This document shows, in pieces, positions 16,030-24,263 of a DNA stretch of 44,953 nt. The position numbers were made by a program, and so were the translations under genes. The DNA comes from DASYVD01 sp050693035 (GTDB lineage Bacteria > Actinomycetota > UBA4738 > CALAEC01), in NCBI GenBank assembly GCA_050693035.1, contig JBOGWB010000097.1:1-44953 (forward strand), given 5' to 3'. The first letter of the stretch is position 1, and each line of letters opens with the position of its first letter. Below the pieces are notes generated by a model. That model was not told the DNA's origin and searched no databases. It saw nothing but the letters and a program-made list of their open reading frames with translations.

Positions 16030-17265
16030 TTATGCTTGAGCGACGTCTTGGAACAGGTCGTTCCAGGCCTGTTCCTCTTCCTCTGAGAGAACCTTGTACG
16101 AGTGCAGGTTGGCCTCGATCTCCGAGGTCGGGAAGACGAGTGGGCTCTCGATCAGGGTGCGAAGGAAGTCGCGGTCTCCCTTCCTCTTCGCTGCGGCCGC
16201 CCGCTCCTCCAACACGTCCCGGACCGCGGGAACAGGGGTGATGTAGCCAACCCATTCCGTGAGGTTCGCGGCCACCTCCGGCCGGTAGACGAAGTCGAGG
16301 AACAGGTGGGCGTCACGAGGATGCTCCGCCCCCTTGGGGATCTCCATGGGAGTCACCCACAGGATCCCCCCTTCCGCCGGCACCACGAATTCGAGCTCGG
16401 GATGCTCACCCTTCAGCCAGAAGATGTCGCCCGACCACGCCATGGTCGCCCACAGGTCTCCACGGGAGAGCCCGTCGATGTAGTCGTTTCCGTAGTAGCC
16501 GCGTACGATGCCCGAGTCCCGCTGCTCGAGGAGCTTGCGCTGTGCCAGCTCGGCATCCTCGACCGTCGCGGCCTGCGGGTCGATCCCCAGCATGAGCATG
16601 GTCAGGTTCATGGTGTCGACCATCTCAGTGAGCATTCCCACGTGCCCCTCGAAGGCGGGATCCCAGAGGTCCGCGAAGGCGGTGAGCTCCCGGCCGGTGA
16701 GCTTCGGGTTATAGCCGATCCCCGTGATGCCCCCTTGCCACGGGACGCTATGGGCGTTGCCACGGTCGTACGGCGGATCCCGGAAGGCGGACCCCAGGTT
16801 CGCCGAGACGTTCGGGAGGAGGGAGTGGTCCAGAGGTTCCAGCCAGCCCAGTCTGTTCATCTTGGCGACCACCCAGTCCGAGAGGGCGATGAGGTCCCAT
16901 CCGGTGTCGTGCCCCCCAGAGAGGGCCTGACTGATGATGGCGAAGAATTCCTGGTTGTCGCTGATGACTTCCTTGTAGGTGACCTGTATCTCCGTCTCCT
17001 TCTGGAAGGCTGGAACGGTCGCCTCGTCGATGTACAGGGGCCACTGTGCGATGAGGAGCTCGTGGGCCAGAGGCGGGAGGGGGCTGGGCGAGGCGGCTGG
17101 GCGCCGACGAGTCGGCCCGACGCCGCAGGCGGCCAGGACGGCAAGGGAGAGCGCCCCCATCCCCGCACGACCTCCTCGACGGAGGAGATCCCGACGTGAA
17201 AGGCGTCGGGACGGGAAGAGGTCGTCCAGTTCCCTGCTGTCCAGTTCCCTGCCGTCCAGGTCCAT
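16030..17265 (-). CDS. Extracellular solute-binding lipoprotein, spermidine/putrescine type (PotD-like)
   Basis: A 411-residue ABC-transporter binding protein. The N-terminus has a twin-arginine-like stretch (SRRDLLRRGG, residues 23-32), a hydrophobic core and lipobox LAAC with Cys47, so it is probably exported folded and lipid-anchored. The mature part shows PotD-family features: LLIAQWPLYIDEATVPAFQKET, VTYKEVISDNQEFFAII, DLIALSDWVVAKMNRLGWLEPLD, GITGIGYNP and WATMAWSGD. The permease and ATPase genes are missing nearby, so it must use transporter parts encoded elsewhere. The ATG at 17265 is chosen for its signal region. A near-perfect promoter with an embedded palindrome lies 47-75 bases upstream. 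Confidence 0.88.
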   Translation of the reverse strand: MDLDGRELDSRELDDLFPSRRLSRRDLLRRGGRAGMGALSLAVLAACGVGPTRRRPAASPSPLPPLAHELLIAQWPLYIDEATVPAFQKETEIQVTYKEVISDNQEFFAIISQALSGGHDTGWDLIALSDWVVAKMNRLGWLEPLDHSLLPNVSANLGSAFRDPPYDRGNAHSVPWQGGITGIGYNPKLTGRELTAFADLWDPAFEGHVGMLTEMVDTMNLTMLMLGIDPQAATVEDAELAQRKLLEQRDSGIVRGYYGNDYIDGLSRGDLWATMAWSGDIFWLKGEHPELEFVVPAEGGILWVTPMEIPKGAEHPRDAHLFLDFVYRPEVAANLTEWVGYITPVPAVRDVLEERAAAAKRKGDRDFLRTLIESPLVFPTSEIEANLHSYKVLSEEEEQAWNDLFQDVAQA

Positions 17266-17311
17266 CACGCTGCCCCTTTGCACGCGGTCGGGGGCGGCTT
17301 CTGCGGAGGCT

Positions 17312-17340
17312 AGTGTAGAACTGACCAAGCGCTTGGTCAA
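17312..17340 (-). promoter_or_regulatory. Strong promoter of the PotD-like gene
   Basis: On the minus strand TTGACC (17340-17335) and TACACT (17317-17312) are separated by 17 bases, with five and four consensus matches. The spacer and the -35 contain the palindrome at 17322-17339, so a bound repressor would block polymerase. The predicted transcript leader is about 40 bases. Confidence 0.6.
17322..17339. promoter_or_regulatory. Perfect 18-bp palindrome, probable TetR-family operator
   Basis: TGACCAAGCGCTTGGTCA is a perfect inverted repeat, the size and form of TetR-family operators. It sits between divergent genes for a PotD-like lipoprotein and a nitrilase-family amidase, overlaps promoter elements of both, and a TetR-family regulator is encoded just beyond the amidase gene. 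The pairing of this regulator with this site is inference from proximity. Confidence 0.65.
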
Positions 17341-17361
17341 GAGGGCCGGCTCTGGTAACGT
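17333..17361 (+). promoter_or_regulatory. Probable promoter of the nitrilase-family gene
   Basis: TTGGTC at 17333-17338 (inside the palindrome) and TAACGT at 17356-17361 are 17 bases apart. Transcription would begin at about 17368, the base before the ATG at 17369, giving an essentially leaderless message, as is common in actinomycetes. The hexamers match consensus only moderately. Confidence 0.35.
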
Positions 17362-17368
17362 CCCTGCC

Positions 17369-18220
17369 ATGAGCCGGACCCTGACGGTCTTCGCCGCGCA
17401 GGTGCGGTCGGTGGCCTTCGATCCGGCCGCCACGTTGGAGAAGTTCGAGGAAGAGGTTTGGACGGCCACGCGGGACTTTCCCGAGGTGAATGTGCTGCTG
17501 TTCCCGGAGCTCTACCTCACGGGCGACGACCCTTTCGCCCGGGTGGACGCGGCGGAGCTAGTGGAGAAGACGGCTGAGGCGATCCCTGGGCCGATCACGG
17601 ATCGGGTGGGGAAGATCGCGGCCCGCGCCGAGAGGTGGATCGTCGCCGGATCCATCCTGGAGCGATCAGAGGACGGGCTGCACAACACGGCCATCGTGTT
17701 CTCGCCCCAGGGTGAGCTGGTGGCCCGCCACCGGAAGGTGTTTCCGTGGCGCCCGTGGGAACAGGCCGTGCCGGGCGACGGGCCCACGGTGTTCGAGGTT
17801 CCTGGCGTGGGAACCGTCGGTCTGATGATCTGCTACGAGCTCTGGTTCCCCGAGACCGCCCGGGGCCTGGCACTCTCCGGCGCGGAGGTAATCCTGCAGC
17901 CCTCGCTCACCACCACCCCCGACCGCGCGGAGGAGCTGGTCCTCGCCCGGGCGGCCGCCATCGTCAACCAGTGCTTCGTGGTGAGCCTGAACGGCGCCGC
18001 GAGCATCGGTGGTGGCAGGAGCATCGGGGTCGATCCCGAGGGTCGAGTGCTGTTCGAGGCAGGGCCTGGTGAGGAGTTCATCGTCGAGGTGCTGGACCTC
18101 GATCGTGTCTCGAACGTACGGGAACGCGGCACCCGCGGACTGAACCGGGTTTGGAAACACTTCGTGGAGTCCCCACCTGGGGTCTTCGAGCCCTACCGGC
18201 GCTTCCTCGAAGGACGCTGA
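17369..18220 (+). CDS. Carbon-nitrogen hydrolase (nitrilase superfamily amidase)
   Basis: A 283-residue enzyme with the complete catalytic triad: Glu47 (LLFPELYL), Lys123 (RHRKVFPW) and Cys155 (GLMICYELWFPE). The CYELWFPE motif and length fit amidases such as N-carbamoylputrescine amidase, omega-amidase or related aliphatic amidases rather than true nitrilases. Its divergent neighbour is a polyamine-type binding protein, so an amine- or amide-degradation role is a reasonable guess. The ATG at 17369 appears almost leaderless. Its 3' end overlaps the tail of the convergent TetR gene by 28 bases. Confidence 0.9.
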   Translation: MSRTLTVFAAQVRSVAFDPAATLEKFEEEVWTATRDFPEVNVLLFPELYLTGDDPFARVDAAELVEKTAEAIPGPITDRVGKIAARAERWIVAGSILERSEDGLHNTAIVFSPQGELVARHRKVFPWRPWEQAVPGDGPTVFEVPGVGTVGLMICYELWFPETARGLALSGAEVILQPSLTTTPDRAEELVLARAAAIVNQCFVVSLNGAASIGGGRSIGVDPEGRVLFEAGPGEEFIVEVLDLDRVSNVRERGTRGLNRVWKHFVESPPGVFEPYRRFLEGR

Positions 18221-18858
18221 ACGGTGACTTCCGCCCGAGGCCGGCCCCGGGCCTCGTCACGCGCGGAGTCGGTCAGTCTTCGGAAGAGACTTGCCAGGAT
18301 CCGTTCGGTGGGAAGGTCTGGCTGGAGCGATTGCTGCTGGACCAGGCCGTCGGCTGCGGACGCGAACGCCTGGCCCACCCTGCGGGCATCGAGCCCGGTG
18401 AGCCCGAGCTCGTCGGCCACTTCCCGGAACAGCTTCACGAAGGGCCGCCTCCACCGAGCGTACTCGTCGGCTAGTCGGGCTCGGATGACCTCGTCCCCGA
18501 GGGCGAACCAGAACAGAGCGAGGTGCACTCGCATGACTTCAACGGTCGCCGGCTCGGCCATCCACGAGATCACCTTTCGGGCCTTTGTCTCGGCCGGCCC
18601 TGTCCCGTTCACGATCCGCTCGAGCGGCTCCACCCAATCGCGTCGGGCGTGCTCAACGAGAGCCAGAATGAGGTCACGCTTGTTCTCGAAATGGTAGTGG
18701 CACATGCCGTGTGAAACTCCGGCGATCTGCGCGACGCGTCGCGTCGTGAAACGAGCGATGCCTTCCTCGGCCAGGACCAGCCGGGCGGCCTCGAGGATCC
18801 GCGTTCTGGTCTCTTCACCTTTCCCCGGCCGCTGAGAATCCGCCGTCCGAGACACCAT
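18193..18858 (-). CDS. TetR family transcriptional regulator
   Basis: A 221-residue regulator with a TetR helix-turn-helix in residues about 18-65 (RTRILEAARLVLAEEGIARFTTRRVAQIAGVSHG, then MCHYHFENKRDLILALVEHARRDW). The YHFENKRDLI version and the start of the ligand domain (WMAEPATVEVMRVHLALFWFALGDEVIRARLADEYARWRRPF) recall BetI/polyamine-responsive regulators, though I cannot assign a ligand. Its likely targets are the divergent PotD-like/amidase promoters with the palindrome at 17322. The ATG at 18858 fits the family start. The last residues are basic (RPSRKRR), and the stop lies within the 3' end of the amidase gene. Confidence 0.9.
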   Translation of the reverse strand: MVSRTADSQRPGKGEETRTRILEAARLVLAEEGIARFTTRRVAQIAGVSHGMCHYHFENKRDLILALVEHARRDWVEPLERIVNGTGPAETKARKVISWMAEPATVEVMRVHLALFWFALGDEVIRARLADEYARWRRPFVKLFREVADELGLTGLDARRVGQAFASAADGLVQQQSLQPDLPTERILASLFRRLTDSARDEARGRPRAEVTVQRPSRKRR

Positions 18859-18880
18859 GGCTCAGACATGATGACGGAAT

Positions 18881-18897
18881 CGGGCTCCCGGAGCCCG
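18881..18897. promoter_or_regulatory. GC-rich palindrome upstream of the TetR gene
   Basis: CGGGCTCCCGGAGCCCG has perfect 8-base arms around one central base and begins 23 bases before the TetR start codon. It could be an autoregulatory site or an mRNA hairpin near the ribosome binding region. It does not resemble the palindrome at 17322. A GC-rich palindrome of this length could also be fortuitous. Confidence 0.3.
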
Positions 18898-19016
18898 GCC
18901 CAGGCGCTGCTCAGATCCGATTCATGTGGGCCATGTGGGCCATGAGACCGAGCTGCCACTTGGTGCGGCGGCGACGACCGCCACGATCGAGAGGAACCGG
19001 ATAGTCAGGCGGTAGG

Positions 19017-20426
19017 ATGGCCGTGGGGATGAGCGGGAAGACCCGGACGGAGACCGATTCGATGGGATCCATCGAAGTGCCCGCCGATCGCTACTGGGGG
19101 GCACAGACCCAGCGCTCCCTCCACCATTTCTCGATCGGAGACGACCGGATGCCGGTCGAGATCGTCCGCGCGTTCGGGATCCTCAAGAAGGCCTGCGCCC
19201 TGGTGAACAGGGACCTCGAACGCCTGCCGAAGGACAAGGCCGATCTCATCGTGTCCGCGGCCGACGAGGTCATCGCGGGCAAGCTCGACGAGCATTTTCC
19301 GCTGTTCGTGTGGCAGACCGGATCCGGGACCCAGTCGAACATGAACGCCAACGAGGTTATCGCGAACCGCGCCATCGAGATGGCCGGAGGGAAGACCGGT
19401 TCGAAGGATCCGATCCATCCGAACGACCACGTCAACATGTCGCAGTCCTCGAACGACACGTTCCCGACGGCCATGCACATCGCTGCGGCAAGGATCCTCA
19501 CCGAGCGGCTGGAACCAGCGGTCCGCGAGCTCCGCGAGGCCATGGCGCTCAAAGCCGAGGAGTTCGCCGACATCGTGAAGATCGGCCGGACCCACCTTCA
19601 GGACGCGGTCCCACTTACGCTCGGGCAGGAGTTCTCCGGCTACGTGGCTCAGCTCGACGACGACCTCCGCCATCTCGGGGAGGCGTTGCCGGCCCTCTAC
19701 GAGCTCGCCATCGGCGGTACTGCGGTGGGCACGGGGCTCAACGCTCCGGCGGGTTTCGGGGAGAAGGTGGCGGAGAGGATCGCCGAGATCACCCGTCTCC
19801 CGTTCACGAGCGCGGGGAACAAGTTCGCCGCCCTCGCGTCGCACGACGCGATGGTGCACGCTCACGGTTCCGTTCGTACGCTCGCGGTCTCACTCATGAA
19901 GATCGCGAACGACATCCGGTGGTTGGGGTCGGGGCCCCGATCAGGCCTCGGCGAACTGGAGCTTCCTGAGAACGAGCCCGGATCCTCGATCATGCCCGGC
20001 AAGGTCAATCCGACCCAGTCGGAGGCGCTGACCATGGTGTGCACTCAGGTGTTCGGGAACGACGTGGCCGTCATGTTCGCCGGCTCCCAGGGAAACTTCG
20101 AGCTGAACGTATTCAAACCGGTGATCGCCCGGAACTTCCTGCACTCCGCCCGGATCCTGGCCGACGCGTCCGTGAACTTCCGAGCGTTCTGTGTGGTGGG
20201 CTTGAAGGCGAACCGCGAGCGGATCGCCGAGCTCGTCGACCGTTCGCTGATGCTCGTCACCGCACTCGGCCCACACATCGGCTACGACAAGGCCGCGGAG
20301 ATCGCCAAGAAGGCGCACCACGAGGGGGTCACGTTGAAGGAGGCCGCCCTTCAGCTCGGCCACGTGACGGAGGAGCAGTTCGACGAATGGGTCCGCCCCG
20401 AGAAGATGGTCGGCCCGGAGGAATAG
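19017..20426 (+). CDS. fumC: Fumarate hydratase class II
   Basis: A 469-residue FumC of usual length. Family motifs: TETDSMGSIEVPADRYWGAQTQRSL at the start, QTGSGTQSNMNANEV, HPNDHVNMSQSSNDTFPTAMH, KIGRTHLQDAVPLTLGQEFSGY, GGTAVGTGLN, and the signature GSSIMPGKVNPTQSEAL with the catalytic serine loop. It hydrates fumarate to malate in the TCA cycle without an iron-sulfur cluster. The start could be the ATG at 19017 or that at 19029 (MSGKTRTETDS); the second matches the family better. A methyltransferase gene follows after 11 bases. Confidence 0.95.
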   Translation: MAVGMSGKTRTETDSMGSIEVPADRYWGAQTQRSLHHFSIGDDRMPVEIVRAFGILKKACALVNRDLERLPKDKADLIVSAADEVIAGKLDEHFPLFVWQTGSGTQSNMNANEVIANRAIEMAGGKTGSKDPIHPNDHVNMSQSSNDTFPTAMHIAAARILTERLEPAVRELREAMALKAEEFADIVKIGRTHLQDAVPLTLGQEFSGYVAQLDDDLRHLGEALPALYELAIGGTAVGTGLNAPAGFGEKVAERIAEITRLPFTSAGNKFAALASHDAMVHAHGSVRTLAVSLMKIANDIRWLGSGPRSGLGELELPENEPGSSIMPGKVNPTQSEALTMVCTQVFGNDVAVMFAGSQGNFELNVFKPVIARNFLHSARILADASVNFRAFCVVGLKANRERIAELVDRSLMLVTALGPHIGYDKAAEIAKKAHHEGVTLKEAALQLGHVTEEQFDEWVRPEKMVGPEE

Positions 20427-20437
20427 CCGCACCCGAC

Positions 20438-21241
20438 GTGCAACCCACCGACGACCCCGGGGTCCAGCTCGTTCAGCACTACGCGTCCGAAGCCGAGGCC
20501 TATCGGGAGCTGTGGGCGCCGGTGCTCGAACCGCTCGGCCGGATGCTCCTTCGGTCGATGCCTCTGGAGGGCGCTCGGAGGGTGCTCGATCTGGGCTGCG
20601 GGGTGGGCGCGCTGCTCCCGCACCTGCGCGCAGCCGCCCCCGGGGCGCTCGTCGTTGGCCTCGACCGGACGGAGGCCATGGTGGCGCTGGCACCCACTGC
20701 CTTCGCACGGGCGGTGGGCGATGCTGCCTTGCTTCCCTTCGAGGACGGGTGCTTCGATGCCGTGACCATGGCGTTCATGCTCTTCCACCTTCCTGAACCT
20801 TCCGCCGGACTCGCTGAGGTCGGCCGGGTGCTCCGTCCGGGCGGAGCGCTGGGTGTCCTCACGTGGGGAGGGGAGAACACGTCGCGGGCTTTCCTGGAGT
20901 GGGATGCCGAGCTGGAGGCGCACGGGGCCCCGTCCACCGGGCCCAAGCTGGCCTGGCACGAACGAGTGGATACTCCCCACAAGATCTCCCGGTTGCTGAA
21001 GCGAGCCGGGTTCGCCGACGTCACGTCACGGATCGAGATGCTCGTGGAGCGGCCGACTCGCGATGAGTTCGTCGCGCGGCGTCTGAAGCTCGGCTGCTGC
21101 CGACACAGGCTCGAGGGCCTGGGCGAAGGGGCCCGCGGCGACTTCACCGAGGCGGCCATCCGGCGGATAGACGCCCTGGCTCCTGAGGACTTCGAGGAAG
21201 AGTCCGAGGTGATCGTGACGCTGGCCCGGCGGCCCCTGTAG
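20438..21241 (+). CDS. Class I SAM-dependent methyltransferase
   Basis: A 267-residue protein of the Methyltransf_11 type: motif I VLDLGCGVGALLPHL (about 49-63), VVGLDRTEAMVALA, DAALLPFEDGCFDAVTMAFMLFHLPEPSAGLAEVGRVLRPGGALGVLTWG. The C-terminal half is less conserved. The substrate is unknown; the general form resembles UbiE/small-molecule methyltransferases. The GTG at 20438 is the only plausible start before the conserved part; the nearest purine-rich stretch (GGAGGAA) is the end of fumC, about 17 bases upstream. It appears to be in an operon with fumC. Confidence 0.85.
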   Translation: MQPTDDPGVQLVQHYASEAEAYRELWAPVLEPLGRMLLRSMPLEGARRVLDLGCGVGALLPHLRAAAPGALVVGLDRTEAMVALAPTAFARAVGDAALLPFEDGCFDAVTMAFMLFHLPEPSAGLAEVGRVLRPGGALGVLTWGGENTSRAFLEWDAELEAHGAPSTGPKLAWHERVDTPHKISRLLKRAGFADVTSRIEMLVERPTRDEFVARRLKLGCCRHRLEGLGEGARGDFTEAAIRRIDALAPEDFEEESEVIVTLARRPL

Positions 21242-21270
21242 ACGGGATCGAGCGCCGGACCTTCCCGCCG

Positions 21271-21298
21271 TGGACGTGTCGGTGGGGCGGGCTACCAT
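21271..21298 (+). promoter_or_regulatory. Probable leaderless promoter of the adnA-like gene
   Basis: TGGACG at 21271-21276 and TACCAT at 21293-21298 are separated by 16 bases. The predicted transcription start falls on or next to the GTG start codon at 21305, which has no ribosome binding site. This is the pattern of leaderless actinomycete genes. Confidence 0.4.
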
Positions 21299-21304
21299 GC
21301 GGCC

Positions 21305-24244
21305 GTGGCCCCTGAATCACTCCCTCTCGTCCCCGACCCAGAGCAGGGCCGGGTCCTCGACCACGGCCGAGGAACGCTGCTGGTCACCGGCCCACCCGGC
21401 TCGGGGAAGACCACCCTGCTCCGGGAGCGGTTCGCCCGGCTCGTCGAAGGGGGCGTCCCGCCGGAGCGGCTCGTACTCCTCACTCTGAACCGGCGGGCCG
21501 CCCGGGAAGCCCGGGACTGGTTGCTGTCCCGGCTGCGCCGATCGGTGCCCGACCTCCCCGTGTACACGGCCCACGGGTTGGCCTTCCGCGTGCTGGGCCG
21601 GCGATTCGGCGACCTCGGCTACACTCACCCGCCCCAGGTTCTGTCCGCACCCGAGCAATACGCCGTCGTCCGCCGGATGCTTCGCGAAGACCCGCCGGAC
21701 CGGTGGCACCGGTTCGCGGAGCTCCTCGCAGTTCGGGGGTTCGCCCGGGAGGTCGCCGATTTCTGCCTCCGTTCTCAGGAACGGCTCCTCGAGCCCGACG
21801 ACCTCGACGCGCTAGTTTCGCGATCGGATCGAGGTGAGTATCGGGAGATCGCGGGATTCTATCGGCGGTACCTTGGCGCGCTCGCGGAAGCGGGCCAGTG
21901 CGATTTCGCAGGACTACTCCTCCAGGCGGTCCGACTGCTCGGGCGCGGGACCCCGGAGGAAGATCGCTTCCAGCACGTCCTGGTGGATGACTACCAGGAC
22001 GCCACGCTTGCCAGCGAGGGCATCGTGCGCGCCCTCGGCGCCTCCGCCGACAGCGTAGTGGTGGCGGCCGATCCCAACGGGCACGTGTTCGCGTACCGTG
22101 GCGGAACGCTCGAGCCACTCGTCCAGGCCCGCGAGGTGCTCGGGGCGACGGAGCAGGTGACCCTGGGCCGTAGCCACCGTCTCGGATCGGGAGCCGGCGC
22201 CCTCGTCGCGCTGGAGGACCCCGCCGCGCCGCCGGCGGCTGAACCCCCACCGGCGCTCGAGGCTCGTGTGTTCGCCCATCCGGGGGAGGAGGTCGAGGCG
22301 GTTGCGCACGAGCTCCTCCGGTTCCGCGTCGAGGACGACGTAGCCTGGGAAGCGATGGCGGTGATCGTCCGACGGTACGGCGAGTACCTGACGGCGCTTC
22401 GCCACGCGCTCGGTCGTCATGGGATCCCGTTCGTGATCGTTTCGGAAGCCTCCGCGGTGGCCACCGAGCCGGCCAACCGACCGGTGATCGACCTTTTCCG
22501 GCTCGCCTTTCGCCAGGAAGATCGAGGAGACCTCCTGGAACGCGTGCTGACCTCTCCGTTGGTGGGGCTCGACCCTCACGGCCTTCGGCGGCTGCGCCGC
22601 GAGGCCCGGGTCCGCGACGTGCCACTGGTCGAACTGGTCGGCGCCGGCGACCTCACGACGCTTCCCGGGGATCTTCGCGCGGCGGTGGAAGGTCTTCGTG
22701 ACCTGGTGCGACAGATGCCCAAGGTCGCCGAGGAGCGGGGGCCCGACGGGCTCTTCTTCTGGCTATGGTCGCAATCCGACGCCCTGCCGCATTTCCGCAG
22801 CTTGGTGGGAGCGGAGGAGCGGGCCCGGGAGCTGGATGCTCTGGCCGCTCTCGGCGACGTCCTGTCGAACTTCGTCGAGCGCCGGCCGGGCGCCACCATC
22901 CAGGACTACCTCGACACGCTGGAGGCGGCTGAGTTCGGTCCCGACCCTTGGGTTCTCCCCGAAGAGCGCCACCCTCACGCCGTCCGGATCGTGTCGGCCC
23001 ATCGTGCGCACGGCATCGAGGTGGACGCAGCCCTGGTCGTCGGATGCCTGGAGGGCGAGTTCCCCAGCCTGTCGCACGGCTATCCGATGGTGGACGTCGA
23101 AGCGATCGTGGCGCCGCGGAGCGCCCGCCAGCGCCTGGCCGAGCGCCTGGCGGAGGAACGAGCCCTGTTCCGCCTGGCCGTCTCGCGGGCCCGTCGGCGC
23201 ACCATCCTCCTTGCGAGCCGGTCCACCAGCGCGCGCAACCCCCGGACGCCGTCGCGCTTCGCGTCCCGGTTGCGACTCGAGTGGACCCAGCCGGAGGAGG
23301 TTCCTCCCGCTGCCTCCCTCCGGTCGCTGGAAGCCGGACTCAGGCGGCGCCTCGCCGACCGCGGAAGGGGGCCCGGCGAACGTATCGCCGCGCTGGCGCT
23401 GTTGAGCCGGGTCGGGGCCCATCCCGCCGAGTGGTGGGGCGGGCGCGGCTGGACCGTCGGCGCGCCGCTGTACTCCGAGGACGAGGAGCTACGGACGAGC
23501 TACTCGCGGCTCTCGTCGCTCGAGAACTGCGCCCTCCAGTACCTGTACGCGACCGAGATGGGCCTCGATCCCGACGAGACATATCAGATGTGGATGGGGT
23601 CGTTGGTCCACCGGATCATCGACCGCTGCCAGCAGGGTGAGATCCCTCGCACGGTGGAAGCACTCCACGCCGCGTTGGAGGAGTCCTGGAACCCTTCGGT
23701 GTTTCCGAACCGCGCTATCGAGCATCGCCGGTTCATCGATGCCAAGGACATTCTCAAGCGGTGGATCGACCACGAGTCTCCGGACATCGAGCGCTCCGAG
23801 GTGAGGTTCAAGTTCCCCATCGACGGGGCCCTGCTGCGTGGCCGGATCGACGCGGTGTTCCGCATGCAGAACGGGCACCTGCGTGTGGTCGACTACAAGA
23901 CCAGCCGGTACGCGCCCACCAAGGAGGAGGCCCAGAACGATCTTCAGCTCGCGGCGTACTACCTCGCGCTCAAGCGCGATCCGAACCTGGCCGGGCTCGG
24001 CGAACCCGGGTACCTGGAGCTCGCGTACTTGGGGAAGGCCCACTTCCGCTCCGGGTTCGTCAAGCGAGAAGTGGCCCCCCGCAAGGTCGAGGGCTACGAG
24101 CAGTGGGCAGAGGGCCGGCTGAAGGAGCTTCTGAACCGAGTGCGTTCCGAGTACTTCGCCCCCAGCCCCGAGGCGGACTGCACGTTCTGTCGATTCAGGA
24201 CGATCTGCCCCGTGTGGCCCGAGGGCGGAGAGGTGCAGCTGTGA
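21305..24244 (+). CDS. AdnA-like UvrD/RecB-type helicase-nuclease subunit
   Basis: A 979-residue protein. The N-terminal motor has Walker A TGPPGSGKTTLL (near 24-36), a Walker B-like VDDYQDA (near 227) and SFI superfamily helicase motifs such as VRIVSAHRAHGIEVDAALVVG and ALFRLAVSRARRR. The C-terminal nuclease has VDYKTSRYA and QLAAYYLAL, and four cysteines (about 742, 959, 962, 968) in the AddB-type iron-sulfur arrangement. Walker B has Asp-Asp instead of Asp-Glu, which may weaken ATP hydrolysis. Together with the next gene it matches mycobacterial adnA-adnB in order, size and domains; AdnAB resects double-strand breaks. Confidence 0.82.
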   Translation: MAPESLPLVPDPEQGRVLDHGRGTLLVTGPPGSGKTTLLRERFARLVEGGVPPERLVLLTLNRRAAREARDWLLSRLRRSVPDLPVYTAHGLAFRVLGRRFGDLGYTHPPQVLSAPEQYAVVRRMLREDPPDRWHRFAELLAVRGFAREVADFCLRSQERLLEPDDLDALVSRSDRGEYREIAGFYRRYLGALAEAGQCDFAGLLLQAVRLLGRGTPEEDRFQHVLVDDYQDATLASEGIVRALGASADSVVVAADPNGHVFAYRGGTLEPLVQAREVLGATEQVTLGRSHRLGSGAGALVALEDPAAPPAAEPPPALEARVFAHPGEEVEAVAHELLRFRVEDDVAWEAMAVIVRRYGEYLTALRHALGRHGIPFVIVSEASAVATEPANRPVIDLFRLAFRQEDRGDLLERVLTSPLVGLDPHGLRRLRREARVRDVPLVELVGAGDLTTLPGDLRAAVEGLRDLVRQMPKVAEERGPDGLFFWLWSQSDALPHFRSLVGAEERARELDALAALGDVLSNFVERRPGATIQDYLDTLEAAEFGPDPWVLPEERHPHAVRIVSAHRAHGIEVDAALVVGCLEGEFPSLSHGYPMVDVEAIVAPRSARQRLAERLAEERALFRLAVSRARRRTILLASRSTSARNPRTPSRFASRLRLEWTQPEEVPPAASLRSLEAGLRRRLADRGRGPGERIAALALLSRVGAHPAEWWGGRGWTVGAPLYSEDEELRTSYSRLSSLENCALQYLYATEMGLDPDETYQMWMGSLVHRIIDRCQQGEIPRTVEALHAALEESWNPSVFPNRAIEHRRFIDAKDILKRWIDHESPDIERSEVRFKFPIDGALLRGRIDAVFRMQNGHLRVVDYKTSRYAPTKEEAQNDLQLAAYYLALKRDPNLAGLGEPGYLELAYLGKAHFRSGFVKREVAPRKVEGYEQWAEGRLKELLNRVRSEYFAPSPEADCTFCRFRTICPVWPEGGEVQL

Positions 24245-24263
24245 CCCCGGGACAGGCGAGCTG

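Noticed and set aside
17222..17254. Short tandem repeat at the start of the PotD-like gene
   Set aside because: It only encodes the doubled RELD motif in the N-terminal region (GRELDSRELDD); too short for a repeat element.
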